DNA of 64,000 bases, from contig NZ_CP098774.1 of NCBI RefSeq assembly GCF_028473665.1, positions 2,480,001-2,544,000 on the forward strand. The letters are read 5' to 3'. The position numbers were made by a program, and so were the translations under genes. A model generated the notes under the pieces. It did no database searches, was not told where the DNA came from, and saw nothing but the letters and a program-made list of their open reading frames with translations. The DNA is from Sphingomonas sp. QA11 (GTDB lineage Bacteria > Pseudomonadota > Alphaproteobacteria > Sphingomonadales > Sphingomonadaceae). Positions 1-8,690 of the stretch are shown piece after piece. The first letter of the stretch is position 1. The number at the start of each line of letters is the position of its first letter.

Positions 1-1046
1 AGCAACGACTCTGCCGGATCGCGGAAAACCAGATCGAGCAGCGCCAGTTCAGACGACGTCGCGACCGCCTCCAGATAGTTCAGGCCGTTCAGGATATAGG
101 CGTGCGGCGTATCCTCGGTATAGCGATAGACCGAGTTTCCGACGCCCTGGTCGGTGATCGCTCTCTTGCCCGCTTCGAAATCGAACCCGAAATTGGTATA
201 GGGCAGCCGGTCGACCTGATCGAGAAGGTCGGGATCGGGCGCGGTCCGCAGGATGCTGACAGCATTCGAGAGCCCCGCCACATAGCGATAGAAATAGCCG
301 AGAAGGATCCTCGGGATCGAGCTTATCCCCAGCAGCGCCATCGATCGCAGATCGTAAAGCTCCTTGGAATAATAGGCGATTTCCGCGTCGGAGAGCTTGT
401 CCCGCTCGCGATGGATTCTGATCAGGGTCAGGAAGATCGCGACCTGGATCTGGTCCATCAGGAGGAAGAGATTGCCATCCCGGACGAGCGCCTGGGCGTG
501 GAATTTCGCATCCTGCAGCTGCCGATCCAGCTCATACCAGTCGCCATCCGGCGCGCGCGACGCCTCCTTTTCTTCCGGAAGGTAGATACCCATGACGTCG
601 CACTGCTTCTCCAGTGCCGCGATCACCTCGCCAAACGTCCCCGAGCCATAGCCATCCGGATCTGGTTCGATCGACCGGAAGCGGGATCGGGAGGCGTTGA
701 GCGCACGCCATAGTCTCCCTGCGTAACAGGCCGGCGCTTCGGCCTCGTCGGGTCCGGGCGCGAGGTCGATCGCCTCGAGAAACCGCACCGCCTGCATCTC
801 GTCCTCGCCGACATTGTGGCCAGTGCGGCCGTCGGTCCAATAGGGGTCAGCCATGTGCTCGGAGGCGACCCGGCGCTGACGGTCGAGTTCGGCCACCAGG
901 AATGCACCGAGAGCGCCGACATGTTGCCCCGGCGATTGGTCCAGCCCATGCGCATCAGGATCGGGCGTGCCGGGCAGCGACAGGTCCCCGGGATTGCGGG
1001 TCCGCAATCCAAGGCCCCGACGCAGCGCGCCGACCAGGCTCTTCAC
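1..1046 (-). CDS. Unrecognised protein, 3' end beyond the window (partial)
   Basis: An open frame runs from a GTG at 1046 to the left edge without a stop (about 348 codons visible). The GTG overlaps the TGA of the upstream small gene (GTGA), so the two are probably translationally coupled. The start has a basic stretch (MKSLVGALRRG), followed by a mixed, mostly soluble sequence rich in charged and aromatic residues (for example DPYWTDGRTGHN near residue 67) and a helical part with LFLLMDQIQVAIFLTLIRIH near 190-210. I see no catalytic motif or signal peptide and do not recognise the family. Its partner resembles EACC1, which is known next to effector or conflict genes, so an accessory role is possible, but that is inference. 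Confidence 0.65.
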   Translation of the reverse strand, partial: MKSLVGALRRGLGLRTRNPGDLSLPGTPDPDAHGLDQSPGQHVGALGAFLVAELDRQRRVASEHMADPYWTDGRTGHNVGEDEMQAVRFLEAIDLAPGPDEAEAPACYAGRLWRALNASRSRFRSIEPDPDGYGSGTFGEVIAALEKQCDVMGIYLPEEKEASRAPDGDWYELDRQLQDAKFHAQALVRDGNLFLLMDQIQVAIFLTLIRIHRERDKLSDAEIAYYSKELYDLRSMALLGISSIPRILLGYFYRYVAGLSNAVSILRTAPDPDLLDQVDRLPYTNFGFDFEAGKRAITDQGVGNSVYRYTEDTPHAYILNGLNYLEAVATSSELALLDLVFRDPAESL

Positions 1047-1381
1047 GGTTTTGCCTGGAGCTGCTTCATCGTCCTGGCGAGAGTCTCGATATTCTCGGCG
1101 GTGCCCGATCCCTCGACAAAGGTCTCGCCACCATCGACCGAGAATTTGAACTTGATGTATTTCTGCTCGCGCAGCTTGCTCAGAAAGTCAGTGATGGGCG
1201 CGGTAAGCGCGGGCAGCGCGTTCAGCACGCCGAGGATGAAGGCTGCAGACACGAGTTCCCCAGCCGTCCGCGTCGTTGCCTGCTCAATCGGAGCCACGCT
1301 CGATTCCACCCCCAGCAGCCCGGCCAGCTGCGCCGCATCAGCATCGGAAAGTCCGGTGATGTCGAGCCTGTATCGATCCAA
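1043..1381 (-). CDS. Small EACC1-like protein
   Basis: A 112-residue protein. I chose the TTG at 1381 because a strong purine-rich ribosome site (GGGGAGAG) lies just upstream; an ATG at 1534 would add an unlikely low-complexity leader. The layout is an N-terminal strand (RYRLDITGLS), a small residue/hydrophobic helix (SAAFILGVLNALPALTAPI), a short basic linker, then a beta hairpin (YIKFKFSVDGG) and a final helix. This order is that of effector-associated constant component 1 (EACC1), a ferredoxin-like domain found in NTP-dependent conflict systems. The similarity is by eye only. It overlaps the following gene by a GTGA, so the two probably act together. Confidence 0.5.
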   Translation of the reverse strand: MDRYRLDITGLSDADAAQLAGLLGVESSVAPIEQATTRTAGELVSAAFILGVLNALPALTAPITDFLSKLREQKYIKFKFSVDGGETFVEGSGTAENIETLARTMKQLQAKP

Positions 1382-1893
1382 TTGCCCTCTCCCCTTCGAT
1401 GTCGCCCGACGCGAAATCCCGGCCTCCATCCGATCCTCTTTGATTCGGGTGACCACCGGACGAGCATGTTGCGCCCATCCGCGCCGATTGAGCAACCATC
1501 TCCCGCGCCTTCCGGCGGACGATCCATGCGCCATTCGATTGCTCGGTCGCTTGTGCTGCCCTGTTGCTGCTAATGCTCGCCGGTATCGATGTTGCGCGAG
1601 CCAGGATATTTCCTGGCCTCGGGCATCGCCACTTCATCGTGCCGCGGCTGGTAGGGCCATCCTGCAACTCAAGCAGGCCACCCACAAAGGCTGTCCGCAC
1701 CACCCTGCGCAGCCCGCTGAAACGGTCACAATGAACAACCTCTGGAGATGATGCCCTGACCAAGTGGAGCAAGGGCTCTTAACGCTTCAAGGGGCTCGTT
1801 CAGCCTGCTCACCATCCCCTGGCGGTCGGTTTCTGCGGACCCCATGACCAGTCTTCAAGAAGCCCGCACGGACCGTTCTGTCGCCTCGCGTCG
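1382..1893. other. Intergenic region, no gene seen
   Basis: About 510 bases between the EACC1-like gene and the aldehyde dehydrogenase gene, both on the minus strand. Open frames here have the composition of noise and no convincing ribosome sites. It presumably holds the promoter of the EACC1-like pair; I could not pick a clear -35/-10. Confidence 0.5.
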
Positions 1894-3375
1894 CTACGAC
1901 GCCAGCCCACCCAGGCAGAGATATTTTATCTCCAGATAGTCCTCAATTCCGTAGCGAGAACCTTCCCGGCCGGTACCCGATTCCTTCACCCCGCCGAAAG
2001 GTGCAACCTCAGTCGAGATGATGCCGGTGTTGATACCGACCATGCCATATTCGAGCGCTTCCGCCACACGCCACACGCGCCCCAGATCCCGTGCGTAGAA
2101 ATACGCCGCGAGGCCGAAGCGAGTATTGTTGGCCTGCGCGATGACCTCGCCCTCGTCCTCGAACCGGAACACCGGGGCAAGCGGCCCGAACGTCTCCTCC
2201 TGTGACACAGCCATCGCCGCGGTGACACCGGTCAGCAACGTCGGCTCGAAGAAAGTGCCGCCGAGCGCCGAACGCGCGCCGCCACAGACAGTGGTTGCCC
2301 CCTTGCCGACCGCATCCGCGATGTGGCGCTCGATCTTGTCGAGCGCTGCCGCATCGATCAGCGGCCCGATGTCAGTGCCCTCAACCGCGCCGTCACCCAC
2401 CTTCAGCGCGCACACGGCATCGGCCAGTCGCGTAACGAAGGCGTCGTGAATTCCCGTCTGCACATATAGACGATTGGCACAGACGCAGGTCTGCCCGGCA
2501 TTGCGGTATTTCGACGCCATCGCGCCCGCGACCGCCTGATCCAGATCGGCGTCGTCGAAAACGATGAAGGGCGCGTTCCCGCCCAGTTCCAGACCGAGCT
2601 TCTTCACCGTATCGGCGGATTGCCGGAACAAGAGCTTGCCGACCTCGGTCGATCCCGTGAACGAAAGTTTGCGCACCACCGGGCTGGCAGTCATCTCACC
2701 GCCCATCGTACGCGCATCGGTGGTGGGAAGGATGCTCAGCAACCCGGCAGGCAGCCCCGCTTCCTCCGCCAGCACCGCGAGCGCCAGCGCCGACAGCGGC
2801 GTCTGCTCGGCGGGTTTGACGACGATGGCACAGCCCGCCGCCAACGCGGGCGCGACCTTACGCGTGATCATCGCCGCCGGGAAATTCCATGGCGTGATTG
2901 CCGCGACCACCCCAACGGGCTGCTTCAGCACCAGAATACGCTGATCGGCATTGTGCGTGGGAATGATATCGCCATAAGCGCGCTTGCCCTCCTCAGCGAA
3001 CCATTCGAGGAAAGACGCGGCATAAGCGATCTCGCCTCGACTTTCGGCGATTGGCTTGCCCTGTTCGGCGGTCATCAGGATCGCGAGATCCTCCTGATGC
3101 GCCATCATCAGCTCGAACCAGCGTCGCAGGATTACCGCGCGCGCCTTTGCTGTGGTCGCCGCCCACGCCGGCATAGCGGCGGCCGCCTGCGCTATCGCCG
3201 CGCGCGTTTCGGCGAGGCCCATATCGGCCACTTCCGCCAACTGCGCGCCGTTCGCCGGGTTGGTGACGGCAAAACGTCGCTCGGCGCCGGTCCAGCGGCC
3301 ACCCAGAAATGCATCCGCGCGCAGCAGATCGGGGCGGCTCAAACGAACGGGAGAGGAAACTGCATTGTTGCTCAT
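1894..3375 (-). CDS. NAD(P)-dependent aldehyde dehydrogenase, succinate-semialdehyde dehydrogenase (GabD) type
   Basis: A 493-residue ALDH-superfamily enzyme that oxidises an aldehyde to the acid in the cytoplasm. The cofactor-fold motif TPWNFP lies at 161-166, the general base in LELGGN is Glu263 and the nucleophile in GQTCVC is Cys297. I start it at the ATG at 3375 (MSNN), because the upstream in-frame extension has no conserved sequence and the length then fits the GabD family. It is divergent from the ThDP enzyme at 3575. The substrate could be succinic semialdehyde from HpaI cleavage or an arylacetaldehyde from the neighbouring decarboxylase; sequence alone does not decide this. A second ALDH of the same general kind sits at 25880. 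Confidence 0.85.
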   Translation of the reverse strand: MSNNAVSSPVRLSRPDLLRADAFLGGRWTGAERRFAVTNPANGAQLAEVADMGLAETRAAIAQAAAAMPAWAATTAKARAVILRRWFELMMAHQEDLAILMTAEQGKPIAESRGEIAYAASFLEWFAEEGKRAYGDIIPTHNADQRILVLKQPVGVVAAITPWNFPAAMITRKVAPALAAGCAIVVKPAEQTPLSALALAVLAEEAGLPAGLLSILPTTDARTMGGEMTASPVVRKLSFTGSTEVGKLLFRQSADTVKKLGLELGGNAPFIVFDDADLDQAVAGAMASKYRNAGQTCVCANRLYVQTGIHDAFVTRLADAVCALKVGDGAVEGTDIGPLIDAAALDKIERHIADAVGKGATTVCGGARSALGGTFFEPTLLTGVTAAMAVSQEETFGPLAPVFRFEDEGEVIAQANNTRFGLAAYFYARDLGRVWRVAEALEYGMVGINTGIISTEVAPFGGVKESGTGREGSRYGIEDYLEIKYLCLGGLAS

Positions 3376-3544
3376 CATGAAATCCGCACCTGCTTGGGAA
3401 AGACCTTTATGCGCGTCTCCAATGGCGGAAAGGAGTGGCCATACGGGAAAGAAACGACGCGCCGGCTCAACCCAGATGTCTCCTGTCGCGGCCAGCGCGA
3501 CCTTCCCCGGGTCACTCACCCTTGCCAAAGCCGCGAGATAAACA

Positions 3545-3554
3545 TAACATGTTA
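3545..3554. promoter_or_regulatory. Perfect palindrome TAACATGTTA, putative operator
   Basis: The 10-base palindrome lies 20 bases upstream of the ThDP-enzyme start, in the region shared with the divergent aldehyde dehydrogenase gene. The identical site occurs at 17057-17066 before a TonB receptor, and one- or two-mismatch copies at 21280 and 21359 in the hpaE/hpaG1 divergent region. The pattern suggests one regulator of the HPC regulon, most likely the HpaR-type MarR protein at 7148 (inference). Confidence 0.6.
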
Positions 3555-3574
3555 AGCGAATGGAGACAATTCGC

Positions 3575-5257
3575 ATGAGTGAAGCAGCAGAGGGTAGTGC
3601 AGTGGAAATGACCGGCGGTCAGGCGCTGGTTGCGCAATTGATCGCGGAAGGCGCGAAGGACATTTTTGCGATCCCGGGCATCCAGCTCGATTGGGCGGTG
3701 GACGCGATCCGCCAGCGCTCGGACGAATTGCGTATGATCGTCCCGCGTCACGAGCAAGCCACCTCCTATATGGCGGATGGCTATGCGCGAACCACGGGCC
3801 GCGAGGCGGTGTGCATGGTCGTGCCGGGTCCCGGCATGCTCAATGCGCTCTCGGGCATCGCGACCGCTTATGCCTGCAACGCACCGGTGCTGTTCCTCGT
3901 CGGCCAGATCCCCAGCAGCACGATCGGTGCCGGCCATGGCATGTTGCACGAAATCCCGGACCAGAGCGGCGTGCTCAAGTCGATGACCAAGTGGCACGGC
4001 ATCGCCAGAACCCCGGCGGAGATTCCCGGGCTCGTCCATGAGGCGTTCGTCCAGTTGCGTTCGGGCACGCCGCGCCCGGTCGCGCTGGAAGTACCGCCCG
4101 ACGTGCTTCAGGCGACTGGCATGGTGTCGCTGCTGCCCCGCGCAGAACGCGTTCGCAGGGCTCCGGCCGCCGACGCGATCGCACGCGCAGCACAAGCCCT
4201 GGCTGCGGCGCGCCATCCGGTGATCTGTGCCGGCGGCGGCGCGGTGGCGAGCGGCGCCACCGCCGAAATTCAGGCGCTCGCGGAGCGGTTGCAGGCGCCG
4301 GTGGTAATGAGCGAGGCCGGTCGTGGCCTGATCGATGATCGCCACCCGCTCGCGTTGATCGCGCTGGGCGGCCGTGCGGTATTGCCGCATGCCGATGTCG
4401 TGCTGGTCGCCGGCAGCCGCTTCCTCGACGGCACCGCGCAACCGACCGACAAGCGCGACGGGGTGACCTACATCTATCTCAACGCCAGCCCCAACCACAT
4501 GGGCGCGCCGCGCGCCGAGGGGATACTGCTTGAGGGCGATGTGCAGGAGGGCGCCCGCGCGCTGCTCGGCGCGATCGGTGCGGGGCAAGCCCCATCGGCG
4601 ACCGATCGTATCGCCAAGGTCAAACAATGGGTCGCGCAACAGGTCAGCGCGATCCGGCCGCAGCATGACTATGTGCAGGCGTTGCGTGAGACGATGGCCG
4701 ATGACGATATCCTCGTCAGCGAACTCACTCAGGTCGGTTACTACTCGAACATCGGCTTTCCCGTATACGGCCCGCACTCCTTCATCACGCCGGGTTATCA
4801 GGGCACGCTGGGTTACGGCTTCAATACCGCGCTGGGCGCCGCGCACGGCAATCCCGATCGGCGCGTCGTCTCGCTCAACGGCGACGGTGGCTTCAGTTGG
4901 GGAATGCAGGAACTGGCGACGCTTGCGCGCGACGGCCTCAATGCGTCGATCGTCGTGTTCGTCGACGGCAAGTTCGGCAATGTCCAGCGCATCCAGCGCC
5001 GCGTGTTCGGTGCCGAGTTCGGCACCGACGTCGCAAGCCCGGATTTCGAGCTGCTCGGCCGCGCTTACGGCCTGCCGACGGTGATCGCGGATTCGCCCGA
5101 TAGCCTCCGCGACGCGCTGCGCGCGGCGAAGGAGCGTGGTGGCCCTGCCCTGATTGCGGTGAAGGTCGGCGAAATGCCCAGCCCGTGGGCGCTGATCCAC
5201 CCGTTCGTGCCGTCGCCAGTGCCAGTGCCGCCCAACCCGCTGGGCGATCCTGCCTGA
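3575..5257 (+). CDS. ThDP-dependent enzyme (acetolactate synthase-like / 2-oxo-acid decarboxylase-like)
   Basis: A 560-residue thiamine-diphosphate enzyme with the three usual domains. The catalytic glutamate is in RHEQATSY (Glu60), and the ThDP/Mg motif starts at NGDGG (about residue 434) and ends near KFGN (about 466). The ATG at 3575 has GGAGA seven bases upstream and is preferred over the frame start at 3560. The family includes acetolactate synthases, benzoylformate decarboxylase and phenylpyruvate decarboxylase. Given the divergent aldehyde dehydrogenase, the aromatic aminotransferase at 28068 and the shared operator, decarboxylation of an aryl 2-oxo acid to the aldehyde is a reasonable guess, but not shown. 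No small IlvH-type subunit gene is nearby, which argues against a housekeeping acetolactate synthase. Confidence 0.8.
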   Translation: MSEAAEGSAVEMTGGQALVAQLIAEGAKDIFAIPGIQLDWAVDAIRQRSDELRMIVPRHEQATSYMADGYARTTGREAVCMVVPGPGMLNALSGIATAYACNAPVLFLVGQIPSSTIGAGHGMLHEIPDQSGVLKSMTKWHGIARTPAEIPGLVHEAFVQLRSGTPRPVALEVPPDVLQATGMVSLLPRAERVRRAPAADAIARAAQALAAARHPVICAGGGAVASGATAEIQALAERLQAPVVMSEAGRGLIDDRHPLALIALGGRAVLPHADVVLVAGSRFLDGTAQPTDKRDGVTYIYLNASPNHMGAPRAEGILLEGDVQEGARALLGAIGAGQAPSATDRIAKVKQWVAQQVSAIRPQHDYVQALRETMADDDILVSELTQVGYYSNIGFPVYGPHSFITPGYQGTLGYGFNTALGAAHGNPDRRVVSLNGDGGFSWGMQELATLARDGLNASIVVFVDGKFGNVQRIQRRVFGAEFGTDVASPDFELLGRAYGLPTVIADSPDSLRDALRAAKERGGPALIAVKVGEMPSPWALIHPFVPSPVPVPPNPLGDPA

Positions 5258-5282
5258 CGAAGCGGTAACGCATTCCTCTGTG

Positions 5283-5320
5283 AAGCCCGGTTCGGCCCAG
5301 CCGCACCGGGCTTTCTTTGT
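5283..5320 (+). terminator. Rho-independent terminator after the ThDP enzyme gene
   Basis: A nine-base stem, AAGCCCGGT at 5283-5291 pairing with ACCGGGCTT at 5305-5313, is followed by TCTTTGTT. It lies 26 bases after the stop codon. Confidence 0.75.
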
Positions 5321-5411
5321 TGGAAAGCGGATCATGCCGTTAGGTGCGGGATGCACGGCGCGAAGGCGACAGGCGCTATTGATGCCCCGCCCGGCACGCC
5401 GCCACGCTCGA

Positions 5412-5458
5412 CCGGCCCACCTATCATCGGGCGTACCGCACGATGATAGGTGGGCCGG
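5412..5458. repeat. Perfect 18-bp inverted repeat with 11-base loop
   Basis: CCGGCCCACCTATCATCG at 5412-5429 is exactly complementary to 5441-5458. It lies between the convergent ThDP-enzyme and MFS genes, 92 bases past the first terminator. There is no T tract, so it may be a bidirectional hairpin, a processing structure or a mobile-repeat remnant. Confidence 0.7.
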
Positions 5459-5536
5459 GCTGGCCCCACCCTTCCAGGCCGCAATCGAGCCCTTGCCCCG
5501 GCCGCGCCCCGAAACCGCGTCCTCAGCAGCGGGAAG

Positions 5537-6886
5537 CTATGCCATCTGCGCGGCGAAGAAGCGCCGGCGCGCGCGCATCAGCATCGCACTCAGCAGCAAC
5601 GAGAGGACCATGATGACCGGATAGCAGGCGACGATCGCCCAGACGATGCCGAGTGGACCACCGATCACTCGCTCACCGATGAAGGCAAAGACGCTCGACC
5701 CGATCGTCTGGCCGAGGAAATTCTGCGCGAGGTTGAACAGGGCAATGATCTTGCCGATGTGGTAGCCCGGCGTGATTTCGGTGATGATCGCGAAGGCAGC
5801 GATCGGCATTGATCCGATCAGCAGATTGGCCAGCGCGAGGCAGATCCACACGCCTGTCGTCCCCTGCACCATGAACATGCCGATCACCGGCACGATCTGC
5901 AGCGCCTGCAGCGCAATCGATATCTTGAGGATGGCGTCGCGGTCCCCCGCCAGCGATCGGCGATCGATCAGAAACCCAGCTCCCAGCGATCCGATGGCTG
6001 AGCAGATAAGGGCGATCGTCCCGGCCGTTGGCCCGACCACTTCCGGCGGCAAATGATGCTGGCGCTCGATCGCCGGGGCAAGCCACGCGCTCCACCCGGT
6101 ATTGGCCAGTGACCACAGGACCGCCGCGCCGAACACCAGGAAGTAAAGCTTCGCGTTGCCGCGCATATGGCGCAGCGAATCTTTCATCCCCGGCCCGCTT
6201 CCGGCGGTGACGTCGACATCGACGCGGCGCGGCTCGCGGAAGAGGAAGATCAGGCAGCCAAGGCACAGCCCGACAAGGCCAGGGATGACCATCGCAAACT
6301 GCCATGGCTCAATGCTACCGAGAATAGGGATACCGCGCGCGCCTCCGGATTTCGCAAACCCGTAAAGCGCACCGCCGATGACCAGCGCCAGCGCTGAGCC
6401 GACCAGGGGCGCGGTCGTATAGATCGCCAGCGGCCACGCCCGCCGGCGCGGCGGAAAACTGTCCCGGATCATCGACATGGCGCACGGCTGGAGCGCGGCC
6501 TCCCCGATACCCAGCCCCATCCGGCTGGCGAACAGCATCCGGTAGGAGGAGGCGAAGCCCGACAACATCGTCATGCCCGACCAGCCGACCACCGCGACGC
6601 CCAGCAACGAACGCCGGCTGAAGCGATCCGCGGCGAAGCCCATCGGGATGCACGCCAGACTGTAGAGTACCGCAAAGGCGGCACCCTCCAGCAAACTGAT
6701 CTGCACATCACTGATGCCCAGCGAAGCACGGATCGGATCGACCATTGATCGCATCATGTTGCGATCGATGAACGACAGGGCGAACAGCAACGTCAAATAG
6801 GACAGCAACAGCCACGGCCGCACGCCGCGCGGATAGGCCGCCGCCTCTCGTGCGGCATCGCCACCGTCGATCGCGCTACCAGTCAT
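5537..6886 (-). CDS. MFS transporter, probable aromatic-acid or anion symporter
   Basis: A 449-residue major facilitator with about 12 hydrophobic segments. The first helix ends in LLFALSFIDRNMMRSMVDPI, followed by the loop-2/3 motif GFAADRFSRRSLL, typical of the ACS/spinster-like branch. The ATG at 6886 has AGGAGAGG seven bases upstream. It is the last gene of the minus-strand catabolic run beginning with the Rieske gene at 13694, but a 260-base gap with a strong palindrome (6967-6983) suggests its own regulated promoter. The likely role is uptake of the aromatic substrate across the inner membrane. Confidence 0.85.
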   Translation of the reverse strand: MTGSAIDGGDAAREAAAYPRGVRPWLLLSYLTLLFALSFIDRNMMRSMVDPIRASLGISDVQISLLEGAAFAVLYSLACIPMGFAADRFSRRSLLGVAVVGWSGMTMLSGFASSYRMLFASRMGLGIGEAALQPCAMSMIRDSFPPRRRAWPLAIYTTAPLVGSALALVIGGALYGFAKSGGARGIPILGSIEPWQFAMVIPGLVGLCLGCLIFLFREPRRVDVDVTAGSGPGMKDSLRHMRGNAKLYFLVFGAAVLWSLANTGWSAWLAPAIERQHHLPPEVVGPTAGTIALICSAIGSLGAGFLIDRRSLAGDRDAILKISIALQALQIVPVIGMFMVQGTTGVWICLALANLLIGSMPIAAFAIITEITPGYHIGKIIALFNLAQNFLGQTIGSSVFAFIGERVIGGPLGIVWAIVACYPVIMVLSLLLSAMLMRARRRFFAAQMA

Positions 6887-6966
6887 CAACCTCTCCTGCT
6901 TTCTCTATCGCCCGGCGCATCATCGCTAAAACTGGTCGCGACAATCGGCACGCAATACGAAACTTA

Positions 6967-6983
6967 GTATCGTAATACGATAC
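6967..6983. promoter_or_regulatory. 17-base near-perfect palindrome GTATCGTAATACGATAC, putative operator
   Basis: Arms GTATCGT and ACGATAC surround a three-base centre, 81 bases before the MFS start at 6886. A copy matching at 15 of 17 positions lies at 28033-28049 before the aromatic aminotransferase gene, with a further half-matching copy at 28013-28029. Candidate binders are the IclR protein at 29322 or the HpaR-type protein at 7148. Confidence 0.6.
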
Positions 6984-7147
6984 AATTCTGATTCTGGTGA
7001 CGCAATCAATATCCCTGTTTCAGCACGTCAATCGGCAAACGAATCCGGTGATCCGCGACGCATATCGCGGACGCCCGGGAAAGCCTCGCATCCCGCTTCT
7101 CGTCCTTGAAAAATGCGATGTCCGCGCGAAAATCCGCAGAAACCTGG

Positions 7148-7681
7148 TCAGCCCTTGCCTCGTCCGGCAGCGGCGGATTGCTCGCGATTCTGTTCGTCGG
7201 GCGCGAATTGCTGAAGCGCCGCGTGGAACGCGGAGAGTTCCTTCATCAGCAGCCCGAGACGTTCCTTGCCGAACGCTTCCTGATAACCCTGGACCAACAG
7301 GCGCGTGTGTTCCGCTGTCCTGGACACCAGCGCCCGTCCGACATCGGTGATCGCGATGATCGAGCGGCGCTTGTCCTGCGGGTCAACGTCGCGTGCGATC
7401 AGATCGCGCTCGCCCAGTTCCTTCAGAATGCGCGTGACGCTCGGACCATGCAGCATCGCGCTGGTGGCCAGCGTTGCGATATCCAGTGGCCCTTCGTCAC
7501 TCAGCACGCGCAGCACGCGCCATTGCTGCTCGGTCACGTCCGCCGCGCGCAACTCCGGCCGGATCGGCGCCATGGTTGCTTCACGCGCCGCAAGCAGCAA
7601 GCCGGCGATCGAATGCCGATAGGGCGGCAGGCCACTAATCTCATCAGACATCATGTTCGACATCGCACAAACTGGGGCCAT
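7148..7681 (-). CDS. hpaR: HpaR-type MarR-family regulator of homoprotocatechuate degradation
   Basis: Up to 177 residues; an internal ATG at 7651 (MSDEIS) is an equally good start. The core, LTEQQWR-like ADVTEQQWRVLRVL followed by a winged helix with LHGPSVTRILKELGERDLI and the wing DPQDKRRSIIAI, is that of HpaR, which represses hpa meta-cleavage genes in enterobacteria and responds to hydroxyphenylacetates. The C-terminal tail (QNREQSAAAGRGKG) is poorly conserved. It follows the FAH gene by 27 bases in the same direction, so it is probably the sixth gene of that operon. The likely target motif is TAWCATGTTA, present in front of hpaE and hpaG1 (inference). Confidence 0.8.
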   Translation of the reverse strand: MAPVCAMSNMMSDEISGLPPYRHSIAGLLLAAREATMAPIRPELRAADVTEQQWRVLRVLSDEGPLDIATLATSAMLHGPSVTRILKELGERDLIARDVDPQDKRRSIIAITDVGRALVSRTAEHTRLLVQGYQEAFGKERLGLLMKELSAFHAALQQFAPDEQNREQSAAAGRGKG

Positions 7682-7708
7682 GGCAAATAGTACAACAGCA
7701 CCGGCCGG

Positions 7709-8680
7709 TCAGCCGGCATGGCCTTTCAGCCGGTTGCGCAGAACGCCGATGCCCTCGACCTCCAGTTCGACCACGTCGCCATCGTCGAGAAAGGTCAGGC
7801 TTTCATAGCCACACCCGTCGCCCACGGTGCCCAGCGCGATCAGATCCCCCGGATGGAGCGTTTCGTCGCGCGAGATATAGGCGATCGTATCGACGATCGA
7901 ATGCTGCCCGCCACCCGAAGTAGTGCGGACGCGCTCCTCGCCGTTGACTCGGGCAATCATGGTCAGCGCTTCGGGATCGGCTATCTCGTCGGCAGTGACG
8001 ATGCAGGGGCCGATCGCGTTGCCGGTATCGAAATCCTTGCCCTTGGCCGGGCCGAAACGAAATTGCGTTTCGCGCGACTGAATGTCGCGGGCCGAGAAAT
8101 CATTGAAGATCGTATAGCCGAACACAGCGTCGAGCGCGTTTTCAGGCGTCAGATCACGCGCCGGGCCACCGATGACGATCGCCAGTTCGAGCTCATAGTC
8201 CATCAGCCTCGCGGTGCGCGGCCGGATCACCTCGGCGTCCGGCCCGATGACGGTCATCGGGTTACCTTTGTAGTAGAGCGGCTGCTCGAACCACACCGGC
8301 GGAATCTCGAACAGGCCGGCGGCGCGGAATTTCTCCAGCGTCGCGGCCGGATCAGGGGTTGCGTTGGCGCGAAGCTGCATCGCAGCGGCGATCGCCTGAC
8401 GGACATGCTTTTCGTAATTGCCGCAATCGCGAATCTGCGTCGGTCGGGGAAGCGGCGCGAGAAGCTGAACCTCGTCGAGCGCGATCGTCTCACCGCTCTC
8501 CATCAACCTCGCGATCCGCGCCAGGCCGGCGCGACCGGCGGTGATCACCGCGATCATATCGCCCAGCATCTCGCCGCCGTCGCACGCCGTGGCAGCGGCA
8601 ATGTCAAACACACGCCCATCGCCGGTCAGTGCACCGGGGCGAGCATGTCCCTGCCGATTGCGAAAAGTCACCAGTTTCAT
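7709..8680 (-). CDS. Fumarylacetoacetate hydrolase (FAH) family protein B
   Basis: A 323-residue protein whose C-terminal two thirds is the FAH fold. The metal-binding pair is in MDYELELAIVIGG (Glu163, Glu165), followed by VFGYTIFNDFSARDIQ. The ATG at 8680 has AGGGAG nine bases upstream. FAH-family enzymes hydrolyse, hydrate or decarboxylate the acyclic products of ring cleavage. It lies 10 bases after the FAD monooxygenase gene, so it probably acts on the product of the LigB-type dioxygenase at 10343. It is only distantly like the FAH-A protein at 11404 and the HpaG pair at 21408-22762, so this window carries two separate FAH sets. Confidence 0.85.
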   Translation of the reverse strand: MKLVTFRNRQGHARPGALTGDGRVFDIAAATACDGGEMLGDMIAVITAGRAGLARIARLMESGETIALDEVQLLAPLPRPTQIRDCGNYEKHVRQAIAAAMQLRANATPDPAATLEKFRAAGLFEIPPVWFEQPLYYKGNPMTVIGPDAEVIRPRTARLMDYELELAIVIGGPARDLTPENALDAVFGYTIFNDFSARDIQSRETQFRFGPAKGKDFDTGNAIGPCIVTADEIADPEALTMIARVNGEERVRTTSGGGQHSIVDTIAYISRDETLHPGDLIALGTVGDGCGYESLTFLDDGDVVELEVEGIGVLRNRLKGHAG

Positions 8681-8690
8681 GGGTCGCTCC

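Noticed and set aside
1338..1772. Minus-strand open frame overlapping the EACC1-like gene start
   Set aside because: No ribosome site, noise-like composition, and it conflicts with the better-supported TTG start at 1381.
3512..5356. Long minus-strand open frame (about 614 codons) opposite the ThDP enzyme gene
   Set aside because: It is antisense to an enzyme with clear ThDP motifs, is rich in Arg/His/Asp, and has no family motif. It is a high-GC shadow.
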